A stretch of 64,000 nt of DNA from Ruegeria marina (GCF_900101475.1 NZ_FMZV01000003.1:186001-250000), one strand, 5' to 3'; positions 53,321 through 63,089 are shown, counted from the stretch's first letter. Notes: generated by a model from the letters alone, not told the origin. Translations and numbers: made by a program.

Positions 53321-53629
53321 ATGACAGAGATCGAAGACAAGAGCGCGCCCGTCTGCCCGCTGTGCGACCGTCCGATCCCGGATGGCGGCGGCAGCCTGCA
53401 TCACCTGATCCCGCGGCTCAAGGGTGGCAAGGGCGGACCGACGGTCCTGCTGCACCAGATCTGCCACAAGGAGGTGCATGCAACCCTGACCGAGGCGGAA
53501 CTGGCGCGCAGCTTTCACACGGTCGAGGCCCTGCGTACGCATCCCCGGCTGGAGAAATTCCTGGCTTGGGTGCGCAAGCGCCCGCCCGGTTTCCGATCAA
53601 AAGTTCCGGGCAATCGGCGGGGCCGCTGA
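53321..53629 (+). CDS. Small HNH endonuclease-type protein
   Basis: The 102-residue protein has a zinc-like CPLCDRPIP, GSLHHLIPRLKGGKGG and LHQICHKEVHATLTEAELARSF, which fits the HNH fold (His-His, then HxxCH). It lacks other domains. An alternative ATG at 53261 adds 20 hydrophobic residues. It could be a nuclease with a housekeeping role; no restriction partner is nearby. It is divergent from the flavoprotein gene. Confidence 0.85.
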   Translation: MTEIEDKSAPVCPLCDRPIPDGGGSLHHLIPRLKGGKGGPTVLLHQICHKEVHATLTEAELARSFHTVEALRTHPRLEKFLAWVRKRPPGFRSKVPGNRRGR

Positions 53630-53649
53630 TCAGGCCGCCCCGGCAGGTT

Positions 53650-54258
53650 TCAAGGGCAGAGCCCGGCGATACCGGCCGCGACCACGGGATCGGCGGCAAC
53701 CGAATCGGCCACCAGCGCGCGGGCGGTGTCCATCAGCGCGTCAGCAGGCACGATCCGGTCCACCAGACCGAAATCATACGCCTCCTGCGCGGTGATCTTC
53801 TGACCCGCCATCAGGATCAGCCGGGTCCGTGCCGGGCCGATGAGGGCAGCCATGCGCGCCGGATCAGAGGGTTGCGGCAGGAACCCGAGCTTCATCACCG
53901 GGTAGAAGAATTTCGCTTCGGGCACCGCGATCCGCAGGTCGCAGGCCAACGCCATGCCGTTGGCCCCACCCGCAAGCGTGCCGTTCAGCGCCGCGACCGT
54001 CAGGCAGGGCAGCGCCGCAATCGCGCCCGAGAGCCGCTCCCACAGGTCCGAAGTCGCCAGGCCAGCGCGCGCGGCGTCGAGATCGGCACCCGCGCTGAAC
54101 ACCTTGCCCCTTCCGGTCAGGATCAGCGCGCGCGCCTCGCCTGCGGCCTCGGCGATCTCGACCAGCCGCTCCAGCATGTCCGCGGTCAGCGAATTGGCCT
54201 TGTCGGGGCGGTTCAACGTGACGGTCCACAGGCCGCCGTCCTGCTCCAGCTCGATCAT
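53650..54258 (-). CDS. Crotonase-fold protein lacking both hydratase glutamates
   Basis: The 202-residue protein has the crotonase core LILTGRGKVFSAGADLDAARAG (oxyanion loop) and LNGTLAGGANGMALACDLRIAV. In enoyl-CoA hydratase this second stretch carries Glu (GGxCELA), but here the position is Gly. The second Glu, in the usual FxxPExxLG, is Val in KFFYPVMKLGFLP. It also lacks the last 40-50 residues. It is coupled to the SDR gene by ATGA. It may be an isomerase, a hydrolase or a non-catalytic binding protein. Confidence 0.85.
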   Translation of the reverse strand: MIELEQDGGLWTVTLNRPDKANSLTADMLERLVEIAEAAGEARALILTGRGKVFSAGADLDAARAGLATSDLWERLSGAIAALPCLTVAALNGTLAGGANGMALACDLRIAVPEAKFFYPVMKLGFLPQPSDPARMAALIGPARTRLILMAGQKITAQEAYDFGLVDRIVPADALMDTARALVADSVAADPVVAAGIAGLCP

Positions 54259-55007
54259 GTCAGGCCCGCCCGACGGCGAATGATCTCGTCCCGCAAGGAG
54301 ATCTCGGTGCCCAGAAACTCATCCGCATCCGGGCTGCACATCCAGAGCAGCGCACGCGCGGGCCAGTCGGCGGGGATATGCGCCGACCAGTCGAGCTGGC
54401 TGACCGGGTTGATGCCCGAACTCTTGATCTCGCGCTGCATCTGGGTGGCGACGGTGCCCGGCGACAGGCCCATGGCGCGGATGCCATGGTGCGACTCTTC
54501 CAGATGGAGACAGGCCGTCAGCATCGCCGCGCCCGCCTTGGAGGCGCAATAATGACTCCAGGCCTCGACCGGGTTGTGCGCCGCGCCCGAGCTGACCGTC
54601 AGGATGCTGCCGCCGCCGGCCTTGCGCATGACCGGCAGCGCCGCGCGCATGCCGTGGTAGACACCCTTGAGGTTGATGTCGATCGCCTGGCCCCACCCTG
54701 CCGGGTCGGACGTGGCGAGATGCGAGATCGGCTCGATCACGCCGGCGTTGTTGATCAACACGTCGAGACCGCCGAACCGGGCGACTGTGGCATTGACGGC
54801 GCCGGCCATCTGTCCCGCATCGGCGACATCGCAAGCAAGTGGCATGGCCCGGTCGCCCAGTTCGCTGGCCAGCGTCGCCACCGCATCGCTGCTTCGGGCG
54901 AGCAGCACGACATTGGCGCCGGCCGCGGCAAAGATTCGCCCGGCCTCGGCCCCGATCCCGCGGCTTGCGCCGGTGATCAGAACGGTTTTTCCCTGCATGT
55001 CGGTCAT
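54255..55007 (-). CDS. Short-chain dehydrogenase/reductase
   Basis: The 250-residue SDR has TVLITGASRGIGAEAGRIFAAAG, NNAGVIEP and the catalytic Ser/Tyr/Lys in ILTVSSGAAHNPVEAWSHYCASKAGAAML (Tyr about 155). The stop overlaps the crotonase start (ATGA), so the two probably act on related acyl or hydroxyacyl substrates. The start ATG follows AAGGAGATCTGA. Substrate unknown. Confidence 0.93.
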   Translation of the reverse strand: MTDMQGKTVLITGASRGIGAEAGRIFAAAGANVVLLARSSDAVATLASELGDRAMPLACDVADAGQMAGAVNATVARFGGLDVLINNAGVIEPISHLATSDPAGWGQAIDINLKGVYHGMRAALPVMRKAGGGSILTVSSGAAHNPVEAWSHYCASKAGAAMLTACLHLEESHHGIRAMGLSPGTVATQMQREIKSSGINPVSQLDWSAHIPADWPARALLWMCSPDADEFLGTEISLRDEIIRRRAGLT

Positions 55008-55072
55008 TCAGATCTCCTTGAATCTCGATCAAGTCCTACTCCGGTATGCGAAAAGGGTCCAGTAGTAGCCCC

Positions 55073-55101
55073 TTGACGCCTGCCGCCCCGCAACCGACGA
55101 T
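55073..55101 (+). promoter_or_regulatory. Possible sigma-70-type promoter of the DUF2125 gene
   Basis: TTGACG (55073-55078), a 17-nt spacer and GACGAT (55096-55101) lie 32 nt before the start at 55134. The -10 box is weak. Confidence 0.3.
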
Positions 55102-55133
55102 GGACGCGAAATTTGACCAGAGAGGTTCTTGGA

Positions 55134-56660
55134 ATGTCTGTTTTCCTCCGCCGCACGTCAGGCGCCATCATTGCCTATGCCATCGCAAGCCAGTGCGCCT
55201 GGGCCGATCTGACCGCCGATCAGGTCTGGGCCGACTGGAAAGCCTATCTTGGCGGAATGGGGTACGAAATCACGGGCAACGAAAGCCGGTCGGGCGACAC
55301 GCTCACGATCTCCGGCATGTCGATGGCCATGCAGATCCCCGAAGCGGAGGGCGCGTTGTCCGTGACACTGCCGGAAATGAGCCTGACGGATCAGGGTGAC
55401 GGCACTGTGCGCATTGGCCTGCCCGAAGAATTTCCGATCGGCTTCATGGTAACGCCCGAAGGCGAAGGCACGGTCAAGGGCACGGTGAACTACCTCAACC
55501 GCAACATGTCGATGGTGGTTTCCGGCGCGCCCGAGGACATGACCTATACCTATTCGGCCGATCAGGTGACGGTGAGCCTTGCCGCGCTGGAAGCCGATGG
55601 CGAGCCGATGCCCGAAGGCGCGCTGGCCGCAGTGTTGGACATGACCGGCGTGGCGGGAACCTCGCAGATGAAGATCAGCGCGATGCGCGAGATGGTGCAG
55701 GGCTTTACCGCTGACGGGCTGAGTTATGCACTGTCCTTCGACGATCCCGAATCCGAGGACGCCGGCACGTTCAACGGCAGTCTCAGCGGAATTTCCTATG
55801 CCGGCAGCGGCACCATCCCGACCGATTTCGATGCCGACAATTTCTCGAACATGCTGGAATCGGGCTTCGCCTTTGACGGCACGCTCAGCTACACCGCCGG
55901 CAACGGGACGCTCAATGGCACCGGCGACGGTGAAACCGTTGCCTTCAGCTCGAAATCGCAGGGCGGCAAATTCCGCATCGCGATGGATGCCTCGCACGTG
56001 GTCTATGACCTGTCGAGCGAAGGGGCCGAGATTTCGTTGGTCACGCAGGAATTGCCGTTCCCGGTCGATCTGGCCATGGCGCGGTCGGGTTTCAAGCTGG
56101 ATATCCCTGTACAGGCGGGCGATGCGCCACAGCCTTTTGCGTTCGGAATGAACCTGACCGATTTTACCATGTCCGACATGATCTGGGGCATGTTCGATCC
56201 TGCGGGCGGGCTGCCGCGCGACCCGGCGACCATCGCGCTTGACGTGTCGGGTACGGCCAGGGTGTTTGTCGACTTCCTTGACCCCACCGTCGCCGAGACA
56301 CTGGAGGCGACAGGCGCTGCGCCGGGCGAATTGAACACGCTGAAGATCAACCAGTTGCTGGTGTCCCTGGTGGGCGCCAAGCTGTCCGGCACCGGTGAGT
56401 TCGAATTCGACAACGGCGATCTGGAAAGCTTTGACGGCATGCCAGCGCCCTCGGGTGTCGCCAATCTGACGCTGGTCGGTGCGAATGCCCTGATCGACAA
56501 GCTGACCGCCATGGGCTTCATATCCGAAGACGATGCGATGGGCGCGCGGATGATGATGGGCATGCTGGCGGTTCCGGGCGATGCGCCGGATACGTTGAAC
56601 TCGACGATCGAGATCAACGAGCAGGGCCATATCATGGCCAACGGCCAGCGGATCAAGTGA
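55134..56660 (+). CDS. DUF2125 secreted protein
   Basis: The 508-residue protein has a signal peptide (SVFLRRTSGAIIAYAIASQCAWA) and a long region of repeated beta-strand pattern, typical of DUF2125 (for example EGEGTVKGTVNYLNRNMSMVVSG, AFDGTLSYTAGNGTLNGTGDGETVAFSSKSQGGKFRIAMDASHVVYDLSSEGAEISLV). It is likely periplasmic or outer-membrane associated. The function is unknown to me. The start at 55134 follows AGAGG; an ATG at 55113 is less supported. Confidence 0.85.
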   Translation: MSVFLRRTSGAIIAYAIASQCAWADLTADQVWADWKAYLGGMGYEITGNESRSGDTLTISGMSMAMQIPEAEGALSVTLPEMSLTDQGDGTVRIGLPEEFPIGFMVTPEGEGTVKGTVNYLNRNMSMVVSGAPEDMTYTYSADQVTVSLAALEADGEPMPEGALAAVLDMTGVAGTSQMKISAMREMVQGFTADGLSYALSFDDPESEDAGTFNGSLSGISYAGSGTIPTDFDADNFSNMLESGFAFDGTLSYTAGNGTLNGTGDGETVAFSSKSQGGKFRIAMDASHVVYDLSSEGAEISLVTQELPFPVDLAMARSGFKLDIPVQAGDAPQPFAFGMNLTDFTMSDMIWGMFDPAGGLPRDPATIALDVSGTARVFVDFLDPTVAETLEATGAAPGELNTLKINQLLVSLVGAKLSGTGEFEFDNGDLESFDGMPAPSGVANLTLVGANALIDKLTAMGFISEDDAMGARMMMGMLAVPGDAPDTLNSTIEINEQGHIMANGQRIK

Positions 56661-56774
56661 CCTGAACAGGTCGGGACCGGGCGCGAAACCTGCCCGGTTC
56701 TGCCATTTCGCGGCGCGGGGCTTGCAGCAGGCCCGGTCGGCGGCTACCTCGGTGACAGGATGACAGGAGGGGCC

Positions 56775-58121
56775 ATGCCGCGCACCGCAGAAGAAATCAG
56801 CCACGCACTTCTGGATGCTGCCCGCACAGCGGGGGCCGAAGCCGCCGACGTGATGGTCACGCAAGGCACATCGGTCTCGGTCGAGGTGCGGAGCGGCAAG
56901 CTGGAACATGCCGAACGCTCCGAAGGCACCGACCTGGGGCTGCGGGTGTTCATCGGCAAGCGGCAGGCCATAGTGTCGAGTTCCGACAGTCGGCCAGAGA
57001 CACTGGCCGCGATGGCGGAACGGGCGGTGGCCATGGCGCGTGAGGCGCCCGAAGACCCCTATGCCGGGCTGGCTGACCCGTCGGAGATCTGCCAGAGCCT
57101 TGATGCGGGCGCGCTGGAGCTTTGTGATCCGACCCCCGAACCCTCCGCCGAGGCATTGATGCAGGACGCGCTGGCCGCCGAGGCCGCGGCGCTGGCCGTC
57201 GCCGGCGTCACCCAGGTTTCGGCCGCAGGCGGCGGATACGGGGCCAATTCCATCCATATCGCCGCCACAAACGGGTTTTCCGGCGGCTACCGTCGCACAT
57301 CGCGCTCGATCTCCTGCGTCGCGATTTCGGGAATCGGAACGGGCATGGAGCGTGAATATGACGGCGACAGCCGCACCTGGCAGGCGGACCTGCGCGACCC
57401 TGCCGAAATCGGGCGCATCGCCGGCGAACGCGCCGTTGCGGCGCAGGGCGCACGCAAGCCCGCGACCGGCAGTTTTCCGGTTCTGTTCGACGAACGCATC
57501 TCTTCCTCGCTGATCGGGCATCTGCTGGGTGCGGCCAATGGCGCGGCAATCGCGCGCGGGTCATCCTGGCTCAAGGACGCGCTGGGCGAACAGGTGTTGC
57601 CCGCCGGTCTGTCGGTGATCGAGGACCCGCATCGCCCACGCGTCTCGGGCTCGCGCCCTTTCGACGCCGAAGGGCTGCCGACCCGCCGCCGTGCCATCGT
57701 GGAAAATGGCGTGCTCACCGGCTGGACGCTGGACCTGGCCAGCGCGCGCAAGCTGGGGATGCGTTCGACCGCGAACGCGGCGCGGGGCATTTCCGGCCCG
57801 CCCTCGCCCAGCAACTGGAACATCGCCATGACGCAAGGCACGGCCAGCCGCGCCGAGTTGATGCGCGACATGGGGACCGGTCTGCTGGTGACATCCATGA
57901 TCGGCTCGACCATCAACCCCAATACCGGCGACTATTCACGCGGGGCCTCGGGGTTCTGGGTGGAGAACGGCGAGATCGCCTATCCGGTCAACGAATGCAC
58001 CATCGCGGGCAACCTGCGCGACATGCTGCTGCGGATGGTGCCCGCGAACGATGCCCGGACCTGGTTGTCGCGGGTGGTTCCATCGATCCTGATCGAGGGG
58101 ATGACGCTTGCCGGAAACTGA
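56775..58121 (+). CDS. pmbA: TldE/PmbA metalloprotease subunit
   Basis: The 448-residue protein has the PmbA features: EAADVMVTQGTSVSVEVRSGKLEHAERSEGTDLGLRVFIGKRQAIVSSSD, LLGAANGAAIARGSSWLKDALGEQVLPAGLSVIEDPHRP and GFWVENGEIAYPVNECTIAGNLRDMLLRMVPANDA. In the TldD/TldE heterodimer it forms the non-zinc partner; the HExxxH motif is in TldD, which is not in this window. AGGAGG lies just before the ATG. It overlaps the cysQ-like gene by 14 bp. Confidence 0.93.
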   Translation: MPRTAEEISHALLDAARTAGAEAADVMVTQGTSVSVEVRSGKLEHAERSEGTDLGLRVFIGKRQAIVSSSDSRPETLAAMAERAVAMAREAPEDPYAGLADPSEICQSLDAGALELCDPTPEPSAEALMQDALAAEAAALAVAGVTQVSAAGGGYGANSIHIAATNGFSGGYRRTSRSISCVAISGIGTGMEREYDGDSRTWQADLRDPAEIGRIAGERAVAAQGARKPATGSFPVLFDERISSSLIGHLLGAANGAAIARGSSWLKDALGEQVLPAGLSVIEDPHRPRVSGSRPFDAEGLPTRRRAIVENGVLTGWTLDLASARKLGMRSTANAARGISGPPSPSNWNIAMTQGTASRAELMRDMGTGLLVTSMIGSTINPNTGDYSRGASGFWVENGEIAYPVNECTIAGNLRDMLLRMVPANDARTWLSRVVPSILIEGMTLAGN

Positions 58122-58911
58122 CCTGGAACTGCTGATCCGCGCCGCAAGGGCGGCCGGAGCTATCGCCACCCGCTATTCGGGTCGCGAGGCGCAGCGCTGG
58201 GACAAGCCTGACGGAGCGGGGCCGGTGACCGAGGCGGATCTGGCAGTGAACGCGCTGCTGGAGCAAATGCTGCCCGCAGCCCGACCCGGATACGGCTGGC
58301 TGAGCGAGGAGACCGAGGACAACCCGGACCGTCTGGACCGTGACCGGGTGTTCATCGTCGACCCGATCGACGGTACCCGCAGCTTTGCCGAGGGTTCACT
58401 TACCTGGGCCCATTCGCTGGCGGTGGCCGAGCGGGGCGTGGTGACGGCGGCGGTGATCTACCTTCCCATGCGCGATTTTCTGTTCTCGGCCGCCACCGGT
58501 ACAGGCGCCTTCCTGAACGACACGCCGATCCGGGTTTCGGAACCGCAAACGCTGGCTGACGCACATATCCTCGCGGCGCGCCCGAACCTGCTGCCCGATC
58601 ACTGGATCGGGCGCGCCGCGCCTGTGTTTCAGCGCGAATACAGGCCATCGCTCGCCTACCGGATGGCGCTGGTGGCGCAGGGACGTTTCGACGGGATGCT
58701 GACGCTGCGGCCCAGCTGGGAATGGGATATCGCTGCTGGCGACCTGCTCCTGCGCGAAGCGGGCGGCTTGTGCACCGACCGGTTCGGAACCGCCTTGCGG
58801 TTCAACAACAACTTGCCACGTCTTGCCGGTGTCATCGCGGGCGGAACTATGGTGCACGAAAGCCTGAGCGCGGCGCTCGACCCGGAAAGCACGGGCTTTC
58901 CGGCCCTTTGA
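58108..58911 (+). CDS. Inositol-monophosphatase-fold protein (CysQ-like)
   Basis: The 267-residue protein has the Mg motifs WLSEETEDN (Glu-Glu), VFIVDPIDGTRSFAEG (DPxDGT) and WEWDIAAGDLLLREAGG. This matches 3'(2'),5'-bisphosphate nucleotidase CysQ or a general inositol phosphatase. It starts with TTG at 58108 inside the end of pmbA (14-bp overlap), with GAGGGG about 8 nt upstream. It recycles pAp from sulfate reduction if it is CysQ. Confidence 0.88.
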   Translation: MPETDLELLIRAARAAGAIATRYSGREAQRWDKPDGAGPVTEADLAVNALLEQMLPAARPGYGWLSEETEDNPDRLDRDRVFIVDPIDGTRSFAEGSLTWAHSLAVAERGVVTAAVIYLPMRDFLFSAATGTGAFLNDTPIRVSEPQTLADAHILAARPNLLPDHWIGRAAPVFQREYRPSLAYRMALVAQGRFDGMLTLRPSWEWDIAAGDLLLREAGGLCTDRFGTALRFNNNLPRLAGVIAGGTMVHESLSAALDPESTGFPAL

Positions 58912-59068
58912 CGGCATGGCGCGTGGTCAACCCATCCTTGACCTGAACGGTGAAAGACGTAGGTTGCCGCGAATTTCCATGCCCAACTACCGGAACCACC
59001 CAATGTCCCGCGCCTTTCCTGACCATCATCGGTTCACCGGGCCTGCTGAAGCAGCGGGCAGATAGGTC

Positions 59069-60298
59069 GTGGCGCGGTCTCTCAGCCTTGCCGCCTATCG
59101 CGTGCTCAGTTGGAGGGGCGCACACCCTCCAGGCAAGGACATGCCGACGCGACCCGAAGGCGAGTTGCTCTGGATCCATGTCAACAACCGCAACCGGTTT
59201 CCGGCGCTTTGCGACCTTGCGCAGCGGCTGACGACCGTTCGACCCGGACTTTCCCTGCTTTTCACCATCCCGGCGGATACCCGGACGGATGACTGGCAGA
59301 TACCCAGTGGGCTGGTTTCGGTTCTGCCCGAGGATCACCCGGTAGCGGCAAGACGTTTCCTGAACCACTGGACCCCCGACATGTGTCTGTGGTCGGGGGG
59401 GGGATTGCAACCGAACCTGATCGACGAAGCGGAACAGACAGGTTTGCCCATGCTCCTGATCGACGTGACCGAGCGCGACCTGACCACGCGGAGGCACCGT
59501 TGGTTGCCGGACCTGACCCGAACGGTGCTGGACTGTTTCGAGGTCATTCTCGCCAGCGACGAAGCGACCGCCCGGCATCTGCGCCGTTCCGGCATCGCCG
59601 CAACCAAGGTTCGGGTTGCGCAACCATTGCAGGTCAGTGCCAATCCTGCACCCTGGCCCGAGGACGAACTGGCCACCGTCAACGCCGCGCTCGGAGGAAG
59701 ACCCGTCTGGCTGTCGGCCTGGACCCAGGCCAAGGAATTCATTTCCGTTCTGACGGCCCACCGCTTCGCCCTTCGGCTGCTGCACCGGGCACTGCTGATC
59801 GTGCATGTGGCCGATCGCGACGAAGCCGCGCCGCTGCGCGAACGCCTGGAGCGCATGGACCTGCGGTGCACCGATTGGGACAACGGGACCACGATCGACG
59901 ACCATGCACAGGTGGTGATCAGCGCGGACCCCGAGGATCTGGGTCTGTGGTACCGGGTATCGCCCTTGACCTTCATGGGCAGTTCCCTGGAACCGGGCGC
60001 CGGTGGCCGTGATCCGCTGACTGCCGTCGCATTGGGCTCGGCGCTGCTATACGGTCCGAATGTGCGCAATCACATCGACACCTATGTCCGGCTGGCCTCG
60101 GCCGGAGCGGCACGTTCGGTCCGCGATGCCGAAGCGCTGGGATCGGAGGTCGTGCATCTGCTGGCGCCGGACGCGGCGGCCGCAATGGCGCTTGCCGGGT
60201 GGCAGGCGGTGACCGAAACTGCACATCTGACCGATCAACTGATCGAACTTGTCCAGGACCTGCTCGACCGAGAGAGAGCCGAACATGCGCATACCTGA
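59069..60298 (+). CDS. WaaA/KdtA-like glycosyltransferase without the canonical catalytic Glu
   Basis: The 409-residue protein resembles the Kdo transferase family over its length: [23 protein letters not shown] near 31-55, [51 protein letters not shown] and [36 protein letters not shown]. In WaaA the first block reads like VHAxSVGE, with an essential Glu; here that place is NNRNR. The donor-binding HNPLE is changed to RDPLT. It starts with GTG at 59069 and overlaps lpxK by 14 bp. A divergent sugar transferase is likely. Confidence 0.75.
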   Translation: MARSLSLAAYRVLSWRGAHPPGKDMPTRPEGELLWIHVNNRNRFPALCDLAQRLTTVRPGLSLLFTIPADTRTDDWQIPSGLVSVLPEDHPVAARRFLNHWTPDMCLWSGGGLQPNLIDEAEQTGLPMLLIDVTERDLTTRRHRWLPDLTRTVLDCFEVILASDEATARHLRRSGIAATKVRVAQPLQVSANPAPWPEDELATVNAALGGRPVWLSAWTQAKEFISVLTAHRFALRLLHRALLIVHVADRDEAAPLRERLERMDLRCTDWDNGTTIDDHAQVVISADPEDLGLWYRVSPLTFMGSSLEPGAGGRDPLTAVALGSALLYGPNVRNHIDTYVRLASAGAARSVRDAEALGSEVVHLLAPDAAAAMALAGWQAVTETAHLTDQLIELVQDLLDRERAEHAHT

Positions 60299-61283
60299 TT
60301 TCTGGCAAGACGACCCGGCAAAGCCGGGTTGGCGCGCCACCGCGCTGCGGCCGCTGGGAGCGCTTTACGCAGGGGCGACGGCCCGCCGCTTGCGAACCGG
60401 TCGACCGATCCGCGCCGGAGTGCCGGTGATCTGCATCGGAAACCTGAACGCGGGCGGCACCGGCAAGACGCCGACCGCCATCTGGGTGGTCGAGCGGCTG
60501 CGCGATGCGGGCCACGAGCCGCATGTCGTCACGCGCGGCTATGGGGGCGCGTTACAGGGACCGGTGCAGGTGGATCCGGGACGCCACCGGGCCGAACAGG
60601 TGGGCGATGAGCCGCTGCTGCTCGCCGCATTTTCCGAAGTCTGGGTGGCCAAGGACCGTGCCGCCGGTGTGCGGGCGGCGGAAGCTGCCGGCGCAACCGT
60701 CATCGTGCTGGACGACGGGTTTCAGAACCCGGCCGTTGTAAAGGATTTCTCGGTCATCGTGGTCGATGCGGCGCAGGGGTTCGGCAACGGGTTGTGCATT
60801 CCGGCCGGGCCGCTGCGCGAACCGGTGGATGTCGGGTTGAAGCGCGCCGATCTGGTGCTGTCGCTGGGGGATGCCACGGCCCAGGCCGCGTTCCTTGCCC
60901 GATGGGGCGCGCGCGTGGACCTGCCGCATGCCACGGCGGAACTGAAGCCGCTGAAAACAGGCATGGATTGGGCGGCAACCCCTGTGCTGGCCTTTGCCGG
61001 TATCGGCAACCCGGCCAAGTTCTTTCGCACACTCCGGCAGGAAGGGGCCGAAGTGCTGCGGGCCGAGGCGCTTGACGATCATCAGCCGCTGACCCCGGCG
61101 CTGATGTCCCGGCTCGAATCCGAGGCGCGGCAACTCGGCGCGCAGATGGTGACCACGGAAAAGGACGCCGTGCGATTGCCACCTGCATTCCGGTCCAAGG
61201 TGATCACCCTGCCGGTTCGGCTGGAAATGGCGGATTCGGACCGGGTGCGCGAGATGCTGTTGGCGATTGCGCCCGCGCCCTGA
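60285..61283 (+). CDS. lpxK: Tetraacyldisaccharide 4'-kinase
   Basis: LpxK phosphorylates the lipid A disaccharide at the 4' position on the inner membrane. The 332-residue protein has a P-loop [25 protein letters not shown] (about 47-71), [19 protein letters not shown] and GIGNPAKFF. Its ATG lies inside the 3' end of the WaaA-like gene, so expression is coupled. It is convergent with the CaiB gene (3 bp between stops). Confidence 0.96.
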   Translation: MRIPDFWQDDPAKPGWRATALRPLGALYAGATARRLRTGRPIRAGVPVICIGNLNAGGTGKTPTAIWVVERLRDAGHEPHVVTRGYGGALQGPVQVDPGRHRAEQVGDEPLLLAAFSEVWVAKDRAAGVRAAEAAGATVIVLDDGFQNPAVVKDFSVIVVDAAQGFGNGLCIPAGPLREPVDVGLKRADLVLSLGDATAQAAFLARWGARVDLPHATAELKPLKTGMDWAATPVLAFAGIGNPAKFFRTLRQEGAEVLRAEALDDHQPLTPALMSRLESEARQLGAQMVTTEKDAVRLPPAFRSKVITLPVRLEMADSDRVREMLLAIAPAP

Positions 61284-61286
61284 GGC

Positions 61287-62405
61287 TCAGCCGTCCTCGC
61301 CCAGTTTCGGAGCAGGCCGGTGCAGGGCCAGGTCGGCATCCGAGAACCGGAACGGTGCGCGGATACCCGGCACGCCCCGAAGCGCGATCTGCATGCCGCG
61401 CGCGATCACCTGTGGGTCTGCCATCACCTCGGCCATGTCGTTGATCGGCCCGGCGGGAATGCCCTGCGCCTCGCAGGCGGCGAGCAACTCGGCCTTGGCA
61501 CGGGTGGCGGTGGCGCCGTTCAGGCGCGCGATCATGACCCGGCGGTTGGCCAGTCGGTCGCGGTTCTTCAGGAACTCGGGCGCCTCGGCCATGTCGTCGA
61601 GACCCAGCACCCGGCACAGCCGCTGGTATTGCCGGTCGTTTCCGGTGGCGATGATGATATGGCCGTCGGCGCAGTCGAACACCTGGTAGGGCGCAAGGTT
61701 GACATGAGCGTTCCCCATGCGCGGCGGCACCGCGCCGGTGGTGAGAAAGTTCAGCGCCTGATTGGCGGTGACCGCCACGGCCACGTCCAGCAGCGCCATG
61801 TCCACGTGCTGCCCGCGACCGGTACGGTCCCGCTGGTGCAGGGCGGCAAGAATGCCGGCCACCGCGTAGATGCCGGTAAAGATGTCGGTGATCGCCACGC
61901 CCGATTTCTGCGGCTGGCCTTCGGGCTCGCCCGTGATCGACATCAGCCCGGACATGCCCTGGATGATGAAATCGTATCCGGCACGATGCGCATAGGGGCC
62001 GTCCTGCCCGAACCCGGTGATCGAGCAATAGATGAGCCGGGGGTTGATCGCCGACAGGGATGCGTAATCCAGCCCGTACTTGGCCAGCCCGCCAACCTTG
62101 AAATTCTCGATCAGGATATCGGCGTCGCGCACCAATGTGCGCACTTTCTCCTGGCCTTCGGCAGTCGCGAAATCGGCAACCACCGACGCCTTGCCGCGAT
62201 TGGTGGAATGGAAATAGGCGGCAGACACATCGTCGTCCCGGGTGACAAAGGGCGGCCCCCAGGCGCGGGTATCGTCGCCTGCGGGGCTTTCGACCTTGAT
62301 CACCTCGGCGCCGAGGTCCGACAGGGTCTGGCCGGCCCAAGGGCCGGCCAGTACGCGCGCCAGTTCGACGACCTTCAGACCCGCAAGCGGCGCTGCCCTG
62401 GTCAT
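61287..62405 (-). CDS. CaiB/BaiF-type CoA transferase
   Basis: The 372-residue class III CoA transferase has LAGLKVVELARVLAGPWAGQTLSDLGAEVIKVESPAGDDTRAWGPPF and GRGQHVDMALLDVAVAVTANQALNF (Asp nucleophile about 168). It moves CoA between carboxylic acids; the substrate is unknown. Its start shares one base with the DsbA stop (TGATG), an odd pairing with a periplasmic thiol protein. Confidence 0.92.
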   Translation of the reverse strand: MTRAAPLAGLKVVELARVLAGPWAGQTLSDLGAEVIKVESPAGDDTRAWGPPFVTRDDDVSAAYFHSTNRGKASVVADFATAEGQEKVRTLVRDADILIENFKVGGLAKYGLDYASLSAINPRLIYCSITGFGQDGPYAHRAGYDFIIQGMSGLMSITGEPEGQPQKSGVAITDIFTGIYAVAGILAALHQRDRTGRGQHVDMALLDVAVAVTANQALNFLTTGAVPPRMGNAHVNLAPYQVFDCADGHIIIATGNDRQYQRLCRVLGLDDMAEAPEFLKNRDRLANRRVMIARLNGATATRAKAELLAACEAQGIPAGPINDMAEVMADPQVIARGMQIALRGVPGIRAPFRFSDADLALHRPAPKLGEDG

Positions 62406-63076
62406 CAGTTCGCCAGTTCTGCCTCGATCAGGGCCTTGAAATCAGCATAGGGCTGGTTTTCCACCTTCTTGCCGTTGACGATGAAACTGGGGGTCGAGTT
62501 GATCTCGTCGCGAGTGGCGTGTTCCTGGTACCAGGCGACAAGGGTCTGCGCCATCGTCGCATCGCCCAGGCAGGCGTCGAGCTTGTCGTTGTCTATCCCC
62601 GCCAGACGCCCGATCTTGCGCAACTCGTCGGCGATCTCGGCCGGGCCGCCCGCACGCGACCACTCGGATTGCCCTTTGAAGATCAGGTCGGTGATGCCAA
62701 AGAACTTCTCGGGCCCGCCGCAGCGCGCGACCATCGAGGCCCACAGGCCGTAGCGGTCGAAATACACCTCGCGATAGATGAAGCGCACCTTGCCGGTGTC
62801 GATGAAATCGGCCTTGAGCTGCTTGTAGCCATCCTCGTGAAAGCGGGCGCAATGCGGGCAGGTGTAGGAGGCGTATTCGATGATCTCGACCGGCGCGTCC
62901 TCGGCGCCCTGCACCATGTCGGCGATACTCGAGGTATCGACCTCGGCCTGCTGCGCGTCGGCGCTGCCGATCAGCGGCGAGGCCGGCAGGTTGCCGGACG
63001 ATGACGGCAGGCTCAGCCAATAGGCGCCGGCGGCAATTGCCACGGCGGCGCAGATCACGGTTCCCATACGGCTCAT
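62405..63076 (-). CDS. DsbA-family thiol-disulfide protein
   Basis: The 223-residue protein has an N-terminal membrane/signal segment (MGTVICAAVAIAAGAYWLSLPSSSG), the active site EYASYTCPHCARFHEDGY (CPHC) and the cis-Pro loop INSTPSFIVNGKKV. It resembles the DsbA/BdbD branch (thioredoxin_4). It oxidises or isomerises disulfides in the periplasm. GGGG precedes the ATG at 63076; a second Met follows 9 nt later. It is 13 bp downstream of the DUF721 gene. Confidence 0.93.
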   Translation of the reverse strand: MSRMGTVICAAVAIAAGAYWLSLPSSSGNLPASPLIGSADAQQAEVDTSSIADMVQGAEDAPVEIIEYASYTCPHCARFHEDGYKQLKADFIDTGKVRFIYREVYFDRYGLWASMVARCGGPEKFFGITDLIFKGQSEWSRAGGPAEIADELRKIGRLAGIDNDKLDACLGDATMAQTLVAWYQEHATRDEINSTPSFIVNGKKVENQPYADFKALIEAELAN

Positions 63077-63089
63077 TTCAGCCCCTTTC

